A stretch of 64,000 nucleotides of DNA from positions 26,088,361-26,152,360 of the forward strand of contig JAAONU010000003.1 of assembly GCA_012932295.1 (NCBI GenBank). Direction: 5' to 3'. This document shows positions 23,501-32,727 of the stretch, one piece after another. Within the stretch, counting starts at the first letter, position 1; each line of letters begins with the position of its first letter. The notes beneath the pieces are model-generated. The model was given only the letters and a program-made list of their open reading frames with translations, made no database searches and was not told the DNA's origin. Both the position numbers and the translations under genes were made by a program. The DNA comes from Cyclina sinensis (Eukaryota > Mollusca > Bivalvia > Venerida > Veneridae).

Positions 23501-26500
23501 ATTTCTACGTGGCTGTGACACACATTCAATCTCTCTTGCACCTCTTTTCACTGTGGGCACTGCTGCACTAGAATGTTTATTTCTAGAATCAGTCTTAGGT
23601 ACCTCACATTTATTATCATCATAATCATCAATAGAATCATTTGAATTGTTAAATAATTTTCTCCGCAATCTTGATGACCTTGTTTCATTCACTTGTGGGC
23701 TATTCATGGTTAAAGACAATCCACTGCTAGCATGGCTGAAGCTCCTACTAGCATTAGTTTTATCTTGTACTACAGACCTGGCTGATTTTGAGTCTGACCT
23801 TTTTGCAAATTGTGCCCCTCTTGTATTTGGTGTTGATGCTTTAATAGAAGAAATCACTGTAATCTCTACCTGGAGAAGCTGAATTACTCCTTGAAGAAAC
23901 AGAACCCCTACTACTATTTCTGGAAAACTGTTCTTGGTGTAACATGACTATTTGATGATACAGAAACACACTGTTGCCTAGGTGAACACCAGTTCATTGC
24001 TTCAGAATTTTCATAAGCCTTTTCCACATTTCTTTTATGCTGAAACTTTGGAATACCACTACCTCTAGATGTTACAGCCTTTACTAATTTAATGGTTCCC
24101 TTTTCCTCAGTTTTTACATTCTTCAAATTATCTACTGAACTTGTGTGCACAAATTCTGTAATGGTCTGATTTTTAGCAAGCCGAGTTGAAGTTTCTACTG
24201 TTCCATTCATCTTCATTTTAATTTTCTCTGTATGCAGTACCTTCACCACTCTGCATTTCATGTTGGGCATATTCAGGTTCAGAGTCCTCAAAATCATGTA
24301 GGGACTTGTACATGCCAGATTCTGTGCACTGTCCTTTCCAAAACATCATTTTGTTCGCACTTATCACTGACCCTTGCAAATTCTATTTCTGCATGTTTAC
24401 TTTCACTGGCTACAACCTTAACATTTTTTTCATTCATTTCAGATACATGTAGATTGGTGTCCTCAGTCCTATCTTTGTTAATTATCTCATCACCTATATA
24501 CTGTGTTACATATTTTCCAGGTCCAACTGTTCTGTTGGAGTTATCACCATCACTTTGCTTCAGACCAACTGTTTCTGTTGCTGAACCATTGTCTGCCTTC
24601 TTTCCTTTCTTTTCCACTTTACTCTTTCCTTTTTTAACAGGAGCAGGAGTTACAGTAACTTTCCCTGCAGTCAGTTTACTTGGTCTTGGAATCTGACTCC
24701 TTGTACCTTTACTAGTTCAGATCTCTCATCCTTCCATGTACATCATTATCCTGAAAACCAGTGACAAACTCTTGCAAACTCACTCCTCCATTGCATTTTC
24801 CACAATTACAGCTGCTATTAACAATACCTTTGCTACATGATACAACCGTCACTGAAAGTGATGTGTTCTCAAACTTCTTACTAAATTCTCCAAATAACTG
24901 AGCTCCACTATTTTTTTCATCATCATCATCCAGTTTTGAGTCCTGGGTATCATTCAACTGAACTTTATCAATAAGTCTTTCCTTAGAATATTCAAAATCA
25001 GTCTTTAACAACTTCCTCATCAGTCTATATTTAACAGGTACAATGTCATTATTTGATTTATCATCTCCGTTAAAAAACTTGTCACCCTCTGTAACCTCTT
25101 CTACTTCACTCTCTGTTTCAACTGACTCGCAAGCAATGAATATACATGACTCTGTTGAAGAGTTCCAACCTTTCCGAGCACTCCGTTCAATAAACACTGG
25201 AATCCTCGACATTGTCTTTCACTGTTTACTATCACACATTCAAACAACAAATTTTGTCATATATTTCAGTTTTTCATTTTTATATTCTTGCTTTTTTCAT
25301 CTATTTTTCTTTCAGTTAACAGCACACATAAATTGAAAACATTAATTACAATTTGTCAGTCTTTTTAGAATTTGCAATCTCTAACTAAATTTCTTTTTTA
25401 TTTCCTTTCTTTGTATAATTAAACTGGAAAGACCCTAACAAGTTTATGTTATTTACCATTAATTAATATGAATTATAATGACATGTATATGCCTGAATTT
25501 TCATTTTCAATCATATATAAAATCATTTAACACTTACACACAAAAACAAAACAAAAACAATAAAGGATGTAATTCAATATATCACCTTTTATTTCAATTA
25601 TTTACTACAACTGATAACAGATCAACTCAAAAGAAGGGAAAAACAATAATTTTTGTCCACCTAGGATTTTCTTTCAAAAACAATTTACAATTAATAAAAC
25701 AAGGTTTCTATTTTTCTCTCAAAATCTATTTTGGTAATCTTCTATACAGTTTCAATCTCATAAGTCCATTATTATGAAAGACAATAGGCAAAGCATACAG
25801 AGTAAAAGTGACAAACAAGTCAGCTATCAATTAAGGTCATGGGGTTATACTTAGGGTTTTGTTTCCCGAAATTTGATACAAAGGCACTTCCAGTACATCT
25901 GTCATTTCTTTGTTATTTCAGCTTTTTTTTTTTTTTTTTGGTAAAAAGCTTGAACGAAATGATTAAATGATAAAAAAATGAAATAATAATAAAAAAAATA
26001 TCTCCTTATAAAACTGTATAAACATTTCTTGTTCTATATTCACTGAAGGACACAAAATCAAGTTTCTCTAGGCTGATACAAGAACAGGATAAAGAACACC
26101 ACAAGCAGATGTTAGGACATGGGTGACACTCCATTCAAAAGTGTCGAATTACACTAAACCGATCTTTTAGATCAAACAGATAAATGAAAAATTGCTCAGG
26201 TCTGGATAAATAAAAACAAAAGTTCCTTTTTAATCCTTATGAAAAGCCATTCTTATCTGAAAACATCCTTTGCCACATTGAAGATATTACCGAAGTCTAA
26301 AACTTTATAATCTTTGGCAAAATTTGGCGTGTTGTTATATTGTAATTATGTGTACTAACTACACTTTTAGTTTAAGATTAATTCTTAATCAAAATAAAAG
26401 TTAAAACTTTCTATCAAGAATTTACTGACAAACTGACTTCCATTTTGTCTCAAAGGGTGCACTACACATCAAAGCTTTAAAAAAAAAAGCTCGTTTCATC

Positions 26501-27604
26501 TTAGATCTTAGTAAAACGAGAACTGTCACTGAAAGAATGACAAATTCACAATGCCCCTGAAGTGGAACTTTGACCTTAGAGCTGAGGACCAGATGAAGAT
26601 AAATTGTAGACCTTTCAAAAGAAGTCGTTTTTTTTTTTTTGTTGTTGACAATTTCACCTCTAGAAATTGATCCCCGATACAGAGCATCAGATTTACCCTA
26701 AAGTTACAAGTCTGAATCCCAATGTTTTTTTGTTTAGCATTTTTTTTGATAATTTCCTATTAACTGTACTTTAGATCAGAGATCCTAGAGTACTCAGCAG
26801 AAACTTTAAGCTGAAAGAACTTGTTCCACACTTTATATAAGATTAATAAGTACCAACCTGGCTTTGCTGGTTTCACAACTGATGGCTTTACTGTAGCAGT
26901 CTTTGCAGCCTTTGAATTTCTTATTGTTGAGGTAGCCTTCAAATTACTACCACTGGTGCTGGATGTAAGCTTTTTTGCTGAGCCGGTAGAATTAAGGCTA
27001 CCGGTGCTGCTTGATCTTCTAAGAACAGAACTTCTCGAAGTTGACAATTTGTTTTCTGTGCCAGATGTTCTTTGTCTCTTTGCAACAGGGCCCTGAAAAA
27101 TATAACAGTCAGTATCTAGATTGTAGAATATGGACTATGGGGGCTGGTTCTAAAGCTAGGTAAAGAGAAATGTTCAGTATGATCATGTAACAACTATGCA
27201 AAAAATTGCTGCAAAATATCAAATGCTTTTCAGAAAAAATATTGTGGTGGATGGTGTGGGGGAGGGGGAGAATGGGTCCAGTCCAGTAGTATTGCAAAGT
27301 AAAAAATGAAGGAATTTATCAAATCCATTCATTTGGAAATTTGTAATACTGTTGATTTTGGCAAATTTTAGAAAAGCGCCACTATGGAACCCCTCCCAAA
27401 TTTTTTTTAAAAAGCAGACCATTATATTTTCACAGAAGAAGTTTCTGTTAATATTTGTCTAGTCATTTATCAACAAACCTCTTCTGGACTTCTTGATCGC
27501 TTGCTTGCTGATCCATAGCTAGTTGGTGCCTTCAGGCGACTTGAAGGGCCTGGTATTCTACTTCCGCCATTTGGAGTGCTTGTGGTAATCAAGGGCTTTC
27601 GAAG
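11520..27604 (-). CDS. KIFC1: Kinesin-14 motor, KIFC1/HSET/Ncd type (15 exons, first exon not found)
   Basis: Minus-end-directed C-terminal-motor kinesin; the family cross-links and focuses spindle microtubules. Exons, 5' to 3': 27479-27604, 26858-27092, 22895-22972 (possibly from 22887), 22218-22340, 21750-21880, 21063-21273, 20580-20747, 19481-19627, 18702-18818, 18120-18293, 17272-17436, 15954-16092, 14487-14626, 13653-13802, 11520-11564. Order in the protein: basic Ser/Thr-rich tail ([15 protein letters not shown], which may hold a nuclear localisation signal and a microtubule site), [16 protein letters not shown], about 180 residues of coiled-coil stalk, neck [18 protein letters not shown], then a motor of about 358 residues with P-loop GQTGSGKT, switch [12 protein letters not shown], switch II DLAGSER and end [14 protein letters not shown]. 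This is the KIFC1 layout. Visible length is about 718 residues; the start codon lies upstream and was not located. One junction (22895 exon to 22340 exon) is out of phase unless a donor 8 nt downstream is used. Confidence 0.92.
12501..13724 (-). repeat. 80-bp tandem array of exon end plus splice donor
   Basis: About 15 direct copies (two or three irregular) of an 80-bp unit. On the - strand each unit is 11 nt of intron start (gtatgttctgg) followed by 69 nt encoding [20 protein letters not shown] and ATK. The rightmost copy (13653-13721) is the real kinesin exon end. Copies are highly similar, with scattered point changes and a few small indels near 13261-13400 and 13505-13555. Nearly every copy keeps a consensus donor AAG|gtatgt; none contains an acceptor. 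As 80 is not a multiple of three, reading through the first donor changes frame and soon meets a stop. Confidence 0.95.
13653..13802 (-). CDS. KIFC1: KIFC1-like, exon [18 protein letters not shown]
   Basis: 50 codons, acceptor attttccag. Encodes [20 protein letters not shown] and [20 protein letters not shown] followed by ATK, the microtubule-binding helix region near the motor's C-terminus. The donor is AAG|gtatgt at the first repeat boundary. The last 69 nt of this exon plus 11 nt of the intron are the unit amplified in the array at 12501-13652. Confidence 0.94.
14487..14626 (-). CDS. KIFC1: KIFC1-like, switch II exon
   Basis: Encodes [20 protein letters not shown] and [19 protein letters not shown]; switch II DLAGSE intact. 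Acceptor atttcag, donor AAG|gtacag. Confidence 0.96.
15954..16092 (-). CDS. KIFC1: KIFC1-like, switch I exon
   Basis: Encodes [18 protein letters not shown] followed by [12 protein letters not shown]; the switch I NxxSSRSH is complete. Ends phase 1 before gtaata. Confidence 0.95.
16643..16715 (+). repeat. tRNA-like sequence (Trp-like anticodon arm), SINE remnant
   Basis: Reads gtggtcaaaggggtacg (A-box-like), ctcctaactccaaatc (anticodon arm with CCA in a 7-nt loop) and gttcaaattcc (B-box-like). Acceptor stem pairing is poor, so a functional tRNA is unlikely; a tRNA-derived SINE or pseudogene fits better. Confidence 0.45.
16716..17080 (+). repeat. 45-bp tandem array derived from a tRNA-like 3' half
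   Basis: About eight 45-bp units of the type aactcataatctagagg, then tcggcagttcaaattcc and acaggg/tttgaa. The unit matches the anticodon-to-B-box part of the adjacent tRNA-like sequence. Because 45 is divisible by three, it stays open as a 15-residue repeat on both strands. This is not evidence of a gene. It lies in the kinesin intron between 16092 and 17272. Confidence 0.8.
17272..17436 (-). CDS. KIFC1: KIFC1-like, motor exon with FLEIYNE
   Basis: 55 codons with [20 protein letters not shown] and a beta-hairpin insert; acceptor tctttcag, donor CAG|gtaaga. Confidence 0.94.
18120..18293 (-). CDS. KIFC1: KIFC1-like, P-loop exon
   Basis: 58 codons: [20 protein letters not shown] then T-YTMEG; Walker A GQTGSGKT intact; then [13 protein letters not shown]. 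Acceptor ttttgcag, donor CAG|gtatgt. Confidence 0.96.
18702..18818 (-). CDS. KIFC1: KIFC1-like, motor exon with FNFDRVFGP
   Basis: 39 codons, acceptor tttgtcag, donor CAG|gtgagt. Contains [20 protein letters not shown] and EISQLVQ, standard motor sequence just before the P-loop exon. Confidence 0.92.
19305..19375 (+). repeat. tRNA-derived SINE head
   Basis: Contains ggctcagtcatctagagtgc (D-arm/A-box-like), ctggttttcaatgcag (anticodon-arm-like) and gagttcgaatcc, a canonical B box. It sits in a kinesin intron. Stem mismatches argue against a functional tRNA. Confidence 0.55.
19481..19627 (-). CDS. KIFC1: KIFC1-like, motor beta-1 exon
   Basis: 49 codons starting [20 protein letters not shown], the first strand of the kinesin motor core; donor GAG|gtaaag. 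Confidence 0.92.
19973..20350. mobile_element. MITE-like element, empty-site copy
   Basis: About 380 bp bounded by inverted ends gggggacatt and aatgtccct, with inner inverted segments acattggtccttcc and gaaaggaccaatgt. A second copy lies at 52053-52749. No coding capacity. Located in the kinesin intron between exons 19627 and 20580. Confidence 0.65.
20580..20747 (-). CDS. KIFC1: KIFC1-like, stalk-neck exon
   Basis: 56 codons, acceptor gtttctag, donor AAG|gtattt. Ends [13 protein letters not shown], the neck helix that sets minus-end directionality in kinesin-14s. Confidence 0.92.
21063..21273 (-). CDS. KIFC1: KIFC1-like, coiled-coil stalk exon
   Basis: 211 nt, acceptor tattccag, donor AAG|gttggt. 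Encodes [20 protein letters not shown] through SELEATK, a charged coiled coil. Confidence 0.88.
21750..21880 (-). CDS. KIFC1: KIFC1-like, coiled-coil stalk exon
   Basis: Acceptor tcttacag, donor AG|gtattg (phase 2). Encodes [20 protein letters not shown] and a Glu/Gln/Leu heptad-like stretch ending QLQTKLR. Confidence 0.85.
22218..22340 (-). CDS. KIFC1: KIFC1-like, KRPAWD exon
   Basis: 41 codons, donor CAG|gtgtgt, acceptor in an A-rich ending (taaaaaag). Contains [20 protein letters not shown], the KIFC1-specific motif at the start of the stalk. The first residues sit in a G5 run (caggggga), which matters for the phase problem with the previous exon. Confidence 0.85.
22895..22972 (-). CDS. 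KIFC1: KIFC1-like, short linker exon
   Basis: Acceptor aatttcag; encodes (V)[18 protein letters not shown] and ends SAVSSA plus one base before a consensus donor CAG|gtaagg. It accepts phase 1 from both the 26858 exon and the 23410 block. Its end does not fit the phase 0 start of the next exon; a weaker donor at 22887 (GAG|gtcatt) would restore frame. Confidence 0.6.
23410..25212 (-). pseudogene. Coding-like block with five same-direction frame changes, in kinesin intron
   Basis: From an ATG at 25212 ([16 protein letters not shown]) a - strand reading frame runs to 24712. Open frames then continue almost without overlap in a new frame to 24294, another to about 24218, another to 23914, another to 23841, and a last one to a donor at 23410 (ACAG|gtgaac, phase 1, compatible with the 22972 exon). 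Each switch skips one base, as if one homopolymer base were extra. Content is acidic and Ser-rich with basic patches (e.g. [50 protein letters not shown]); no domain recognised. It could be a decaying alternative first exon of the kinesin, a pseudogene, or a real exon damaged by assembly errors. The nearby kinesin exons need no such correction, apart from one phase problem. Confidence 0.5.
26858..27092 (-). CDS. KIFC1: KIFC1-like, Ser/Thr-rich basic tail exon
   Basis: Begins [15 protein letters not shown] after atttttcag and ends KPAKP plus one base before gttggt (phase 1). Low-complexity Ser/Thr/Lys sequence, probably disordered; candidate second microtubule-binding region of the tail. Confidence 0.7.
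27479..27604 (-). CDS. KIFC1: KIFC1-like, N-terminal tail exon
   Basis: 42 codons, phase 0 on both sides, acceptor ttttttcag and donor GAG|gtttgt. Encodes [20 protein letters not shown] and ends KRSRSPEE. Matches the position of the basic tail in vertebrate KIFC1. Confidence 0.75.
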
Positions 27605-30600
27605 CTGAAAAAAATTAGGTCAAAATGTTGAAATCTAAAGTGAAATTAACAGAAGTGACTGAAAACTGACACCAAAGGTACCTAAAGGTAAAAGCTGCAT
27701 CACATCATTTCGTTATAAGTATAACCAGGGTCAAGTCAGGGACCTCCTATTTCTGAGAAAGGGGTCAGCAGCCTATAGGTGGTAGAATTTTCACACTGTT
27801 TTTGTCTGAATTTTTTTTTTTTTCGAAAATACCTGATAATCTCATTTTACTGTAAATTCTTTTTTTAATCCACAAATAACAGAATATTATATGGATAAAT
27901 GTGCTGCTTCTTGTTAACAGATATTAACTAAGAAAAATTCATGTTTTGTCTATGGACCATTATATACAGGTACATGTAACAGAAATCTGCGATAAAAAAA
28001 GATATATGTGCAATTTCCACAACCATACAGGATAAAATTCCAGTTGCAAAAGGCAGATTCTTCACAGGCTTGGGGTTGATTTCTTGTGTTAGTAACTGAT
28101 TACATTAGTTACTTTGAAATTTCCTGATTACAAATACATTGGATTACTTTAATGTTTTGATGGTAATTGATTACATTACAGTTACTTGTGGTCAAGTAAT
28201 CAGATTACATTCAGCATGCCCACTGGTTTTTTTAAACTTGGGTACTGTACCCATGCATTTTGAAAAATGTGGGTACATGACCAAAAACATGGGTACCATG
28301 TAAGAAGTTGTAAATATGACAAGATTAAACAAGGTTAAATAATTGTTTTTTTTTTTGTTTATTTCAACACTATTTGAACTGTTACCATTCTGAAGGTAAG
28401 TACATGTGTAAGCAAAGGTTTAGTTCTAAAATTGACATTTGATTACTTTTAATATTATTTCAAACTGCAAGACAAATTTTCTAGGAGAAAACATTAGATA
28501 AATCAGAATGGAAACTTTATCTAACATACATGAAACAAATATTATTTGTAGGAAAAATATTGGCTCAGTAAAGCAGTCAAGTTTTTGTCTTAACAGACCG
28601 AGTCACTAAATTTATAAAGGAATATTCACAATGTCATTCTGTTCGAATCATATATATTTAGACATCTCCATTGCATTTAATCATCATCAATTTTTGAAAG
28701 TTTTCATCAGAAAGACGACATTGTTCTGGTCTTATAAAAGAGGTTCTGATGGAACTGGTGTAGTGCAGTATTAACTGATATTTTTTATTTTCCCTTGGGC
28801 AATGTCAAGGGTCATTCTGATCATATTTGACCAGATTTTATTGTTTTCAAGTCAAAATAGTCATTATTTAAAGAAAATTTGACTCTTCAGCTTAAATTTT
28901 ATGAGTCAAACTTTGGCATTTTGTAAATTCCAAGGGTTAAAACCCCTGCTCCCGGGTCAAACGGAACCCCAGGATATACTGCGTAAATATCAGAATCTGC
29001 TCACAACAAAAATGTGCGATATATACACACTTAACATGCTGCCATAAAATTAAATGAAAGCTCAATAAAGGAACCCTAATGAAGCACTTTTGACTTTTGT
29101 CACATTTGAAATATATTTGGCCGCTGACGTCAGTTTCGCAAACGTTCCAGACACCCTAACCATGTAGCTAAACAGCTAGCCTAAAAGAGAGGCTGTTGGA
29201 AATGCCTTATACACTTTTCCCCTCTTTAACCTTTAGCAGCTGGACATCTACTGTACAGCTTCCTACAGAGAACCCATTCCTCTCCAGCTATCCAAGGGAT
29301 TCAACTAAAACCTGCACTCCCAGAGCACACAGGCACTAACCAAGGTAAAGGGCTGGCAAAGCTTCATGGAATAAGCGTTGCCACCATTATAGAAGGCTGT
29401 GTCTAAAGGTATGGATCCGTACTCCTAGACAATACTTATAGTAACAGCTTTAAGTATGTTAAAAGAAGGTCCGTATCCCTAGACATTTCTACTAATATTG
29501 TCTACAGTTACGAATCCATGCCTCTAGATTATAGTAACCTGGCCAATGATGTTGGACACCCATTCAAGTATACTAACCAAATATAACGTTTCTAAACTTA
29601 GCAAAAGTACAAGACACTTTAACCATATCGCTAAAGAGCTAGCCCAAAAGCGTGGCTGTTGGAAAATAACTTAACTGGTGTCCACTACAGAAATTTCGTC
29701 TTCGGTGTTCAAATCATTCTTTTAACATGTTTCCACGATGAGATGCTAAACAAAATCGCTGTCTCGTTTTAATTCAGAAAAAAAACACTTAATATATGAA
29801 GATATACAGAGAAAGGTTTGACAGACGAATAAAATGTCTTTCGTTGTAATTTTTCACGTTCGTTCAACTTCAAAGACAGACACAACTTTAAAAGGACATA
29901 CATCCATTTACAAGAAGAGTATGATAAATACACGCAATGCATACTTTGCTTTCCATATCGTGTTTGGTTCGAAGTACCAATTTCAGACTTCTATTTCTAA
30001 CTCATTTATTTTGATTTCGCCGTGTTCAAAATTGGAGCCTGAAAAAATACGATGTAAATGATTGGATTAAGTTTTAGTTAAATGAACATAGATTGGCTGA
30101 GGTTTTTGCCAAGAACGATAACCATGAGAGTTTCGTTTAGGTGATGAACTACTAAAAGTTACAGGTTTTAGGAGTTGTTGGTCAAGGGCTCTCGCATTTG
30201 TTGATAATTTCAGAGACGTATATGATAATTTGCATCCTAGCAAATAGGGTTTAATGGATCCTGATCATACTTCTTTTCAGGCAAAATCTGTAAATCAGTA
30301 TTTCCCAAGATCACAGTCAAGTGAATTTGGTGAACCATAAAGTCAGACCGTATTATAATTCTGTGACAAACATGAAATTGTTCACGAAAAATACACTTCT
30401 TATCATAGAGACAGAAGTATAGCACATGTCAAAATAAGCAGGAACATTTAGCACATTATCAGCAGAGCAGTACTTTTATATGGTCATTTGTTTGGACTTG
30501 AACAGTACTAGGCTTTAATTTGAGATGCAGAGTCAATTTTTAATGAATGCAGTATCATAATTAAAAACTTGTAATTAGATAACAAATAGTAACTTAGGAA

Positions 30601-31560
30601 CATAAGCATTATGCAACGGGAAACTTTTTCTGTAAAAAAAATTGTATGGTTTGAAGAAGAAAGTAATGATAGACAATAAAATAAATCTAATCCAAGTCAG
30701 AAATAACAGATAATTAGACACACTCGTCATTGACAACTGTACATTCTTTTTATATAAACAACATACATGTATCGTTATATCTGAATTTAGTTATACAACA
30801 GAAATAGTGTGTTGCATTTATAAAATTATATATATTAACTTTATATGGATTTGTTTCTCATAATTTTCTTCCTATTGGAGGCAAATAAATGAGGCTGGTA
30901 AGATGTAGATAGTACGCAGTATCAGTGACATTAATTGTGACTTCTGATAAGTGTTGACCACAGTTAGTAATGTTAGTGGAGGATGAGGGCATTGTTCTCC
31001 CAACCCCTGGGTTACCAGTCCAGCATGTTACCAATGGACCACTGATCCACCCCATATATCACTAGAAATCAGTCTGCCACATTAAATGTATGAATAGTCC
31101 ATTTACATGTAAACTGTACCAGCCCCTTTGTGTACCACTTTTGACCCGTATGACTACGGTCTTCCACATGTAGAATTATACTACAGTTTAGCATTATGAT
31201 TGGGTGATAATTACTTATGAAAACATTTTACAATTAAGTGTTGATTAGTTGTATAAATGTAATCAACACATGCAATGTCCAAGCATTTTAAATTTGGTTT
31301 ATTAATTGCATTTTATTTTAGAAATAAGAAAAATAGGTTGAATGGTAACATCAAATGGGATAGGATTTAAAAAATGTTTATTTATTGTGTTTAAATTTGG
31401 TTATTTACTGGCTTTTTTTCAGAAATTAGGAAAAAAGGTTGAAAGTTAACATTGCATAAAATAGGATTTTTTTTAATCTTTAATTATTATAATTTATGGT
31501 TAAAGTTGGTTTACTGATGAATTTTTTGGGAAAGTTATTGTGTTCAATTTTTGGCTGCTG
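27605..31560. other. Region upstream of identified kinesin exons; no exon recognised
   Basis: The kinesin first exon and promoter should be here or further right, but I could not find a convincing ATG exon with a phase 0 donor. Seen: a full CRE-like palindrome tgacgtca at 29127-29134; two diverged 50-bp direct copies (29150-29201 and 29612-29662, caccctaaccatgtagctaa type); gattacatt-rich inverted segments at 28085-28215; and a tRNA-like remnant near 31000. Confidence 0.4.
30985..31055 (-). repeat. tRNA-like SINE remnant
   Basis: On the - strand: tcagtggtccattggtaaca (A-box-like), ctggactggtaacccag (anticodon-arm-like), then a degraded ggggttgggag B-box region. Imperfect; inferred SINE head. 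Confidence 0.4.
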
Positions 31561-31562
31561 AA

Positions 31563-32727
31563 ACAAGAGGGCCATGATGGCCTTAGATCACTCACCTGAA
31601 TACTTTGCCTTTTGGTCTGCTGTTGAGCTAACATCAAAAGCTTTTTTAAGAATCTATATAGATCTGTATATGAATTCAAGTGACCCCCAGGGTAGAGCCA
31701 ATTTTCACTTAAGGGAATAATTTGAACAAACTTGGTAGCTGATGCTCCATTAAAAATATCGAAGTTCTAGGCTTTGTGGTTTCAGACAAGAAGTTTTTTT
31801 TAAAGTTTTGCCAAAATAAGCCTATGTTAAAACAAATGACCACAGGGCAGTGCCAAATTTTACCCAAGGGCCATAATTTGAACAAAATTTAGTAGAAGTC
31901 TACTAGACAATGCTATATACCAAATCTTAAGGCTCAGGGCCTTGTGGTTTCAGACAAGAAGATTTTCGAAGTTTTCCCTATACAACCCTATGTAAAATCA
32001 ATTGACTCTCGGGGCAGGGCCAAATTTGACCAAAGAGGTATAATTTGAACAAACTTGGTAGAGGTCCACTAGACAATCCTACATACCAAATCTTAAGGCT
32101 CAGTGCCTTGTGGTTTCAGATAAGATTTTCAAAGTTGTCCCTATATAAGCCTATGTAAAATCAATTGACCCCCGGGGCAAAGCCAAATTTGACCCCAGAG
32201 GTATAATTTGAACAAACTTGGTAGAGGTCCACTAGACAATGCTACATAATAAATCTTAAGGCTCTGAGTCTTGTGGTTTCAGAAGAGAAGATTTTCAAAT
32301 TTTTCCCTATATAAGTCTATATAAAACAAATGACCCCAGGGTGGGACAAAATTTGACCCCAGAGGTATAATTTGAACAAACTATTTTTAGTAACAGTGAC
32401 CATGACCTTGGCCCCACCAGCCCTAATATCGATGTTACACCTGTGTACCAAAAATTGTTTAAATCTGTCAAGCCATTCATGAGCTATTGTCCGGAAACCG
32501 TTTTTCTAGTTTTAGTAACAGTGACCTTGACCTTACCCCCACCAGCCCCAATATCGAACTTGACCTGTATCTTATGATGTTACAGCTGTGTATCAAAAAT
32601 TGTTTAAATCTGTCTAGCCTTTCATGCAGTTATTGTCCAGAAACCATGACGGACCAACAGACTGACCGCCCAACCGCCAAGCTCACTCCTATATACCCTC
32701 CTCAAACTGTGTTTGTGGGGGTATAAT
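31563..32727 (+). repeat. Tandem-core repeat element ending in a 3' hairpin
   Basis: Starts with acaagagggccatgatggcc and cactcacctgaat. Then about five diverged units of roughly 140-160 bp (key words: gaccccagggcagggccaaa, tataatttgaacaaacttgg, tagaggtccactagacaat, gccttgtggtttcaga). Then two units with gtgaccttgacc and gaccaacagactgaccgccc, and a terminal hairpin at 32691-32726. Looks like a pearl/HINE-type (Helentron-related) bivalve element. Confidence 0.65.

Noticed and set aside
23373..24696. + strand open frames of 80-150 codons opposite the frameshifted block
   Set aside because: Antisense shadows; Phe/Ser/Leu-rich as expected from the complement of Glu/Lys-rich coding.
29127..29134. 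Full CRE palindrome as the kinesin promoter
   Set aside because: A single 8-bp site without a recognisable first exon nearby is not enough.
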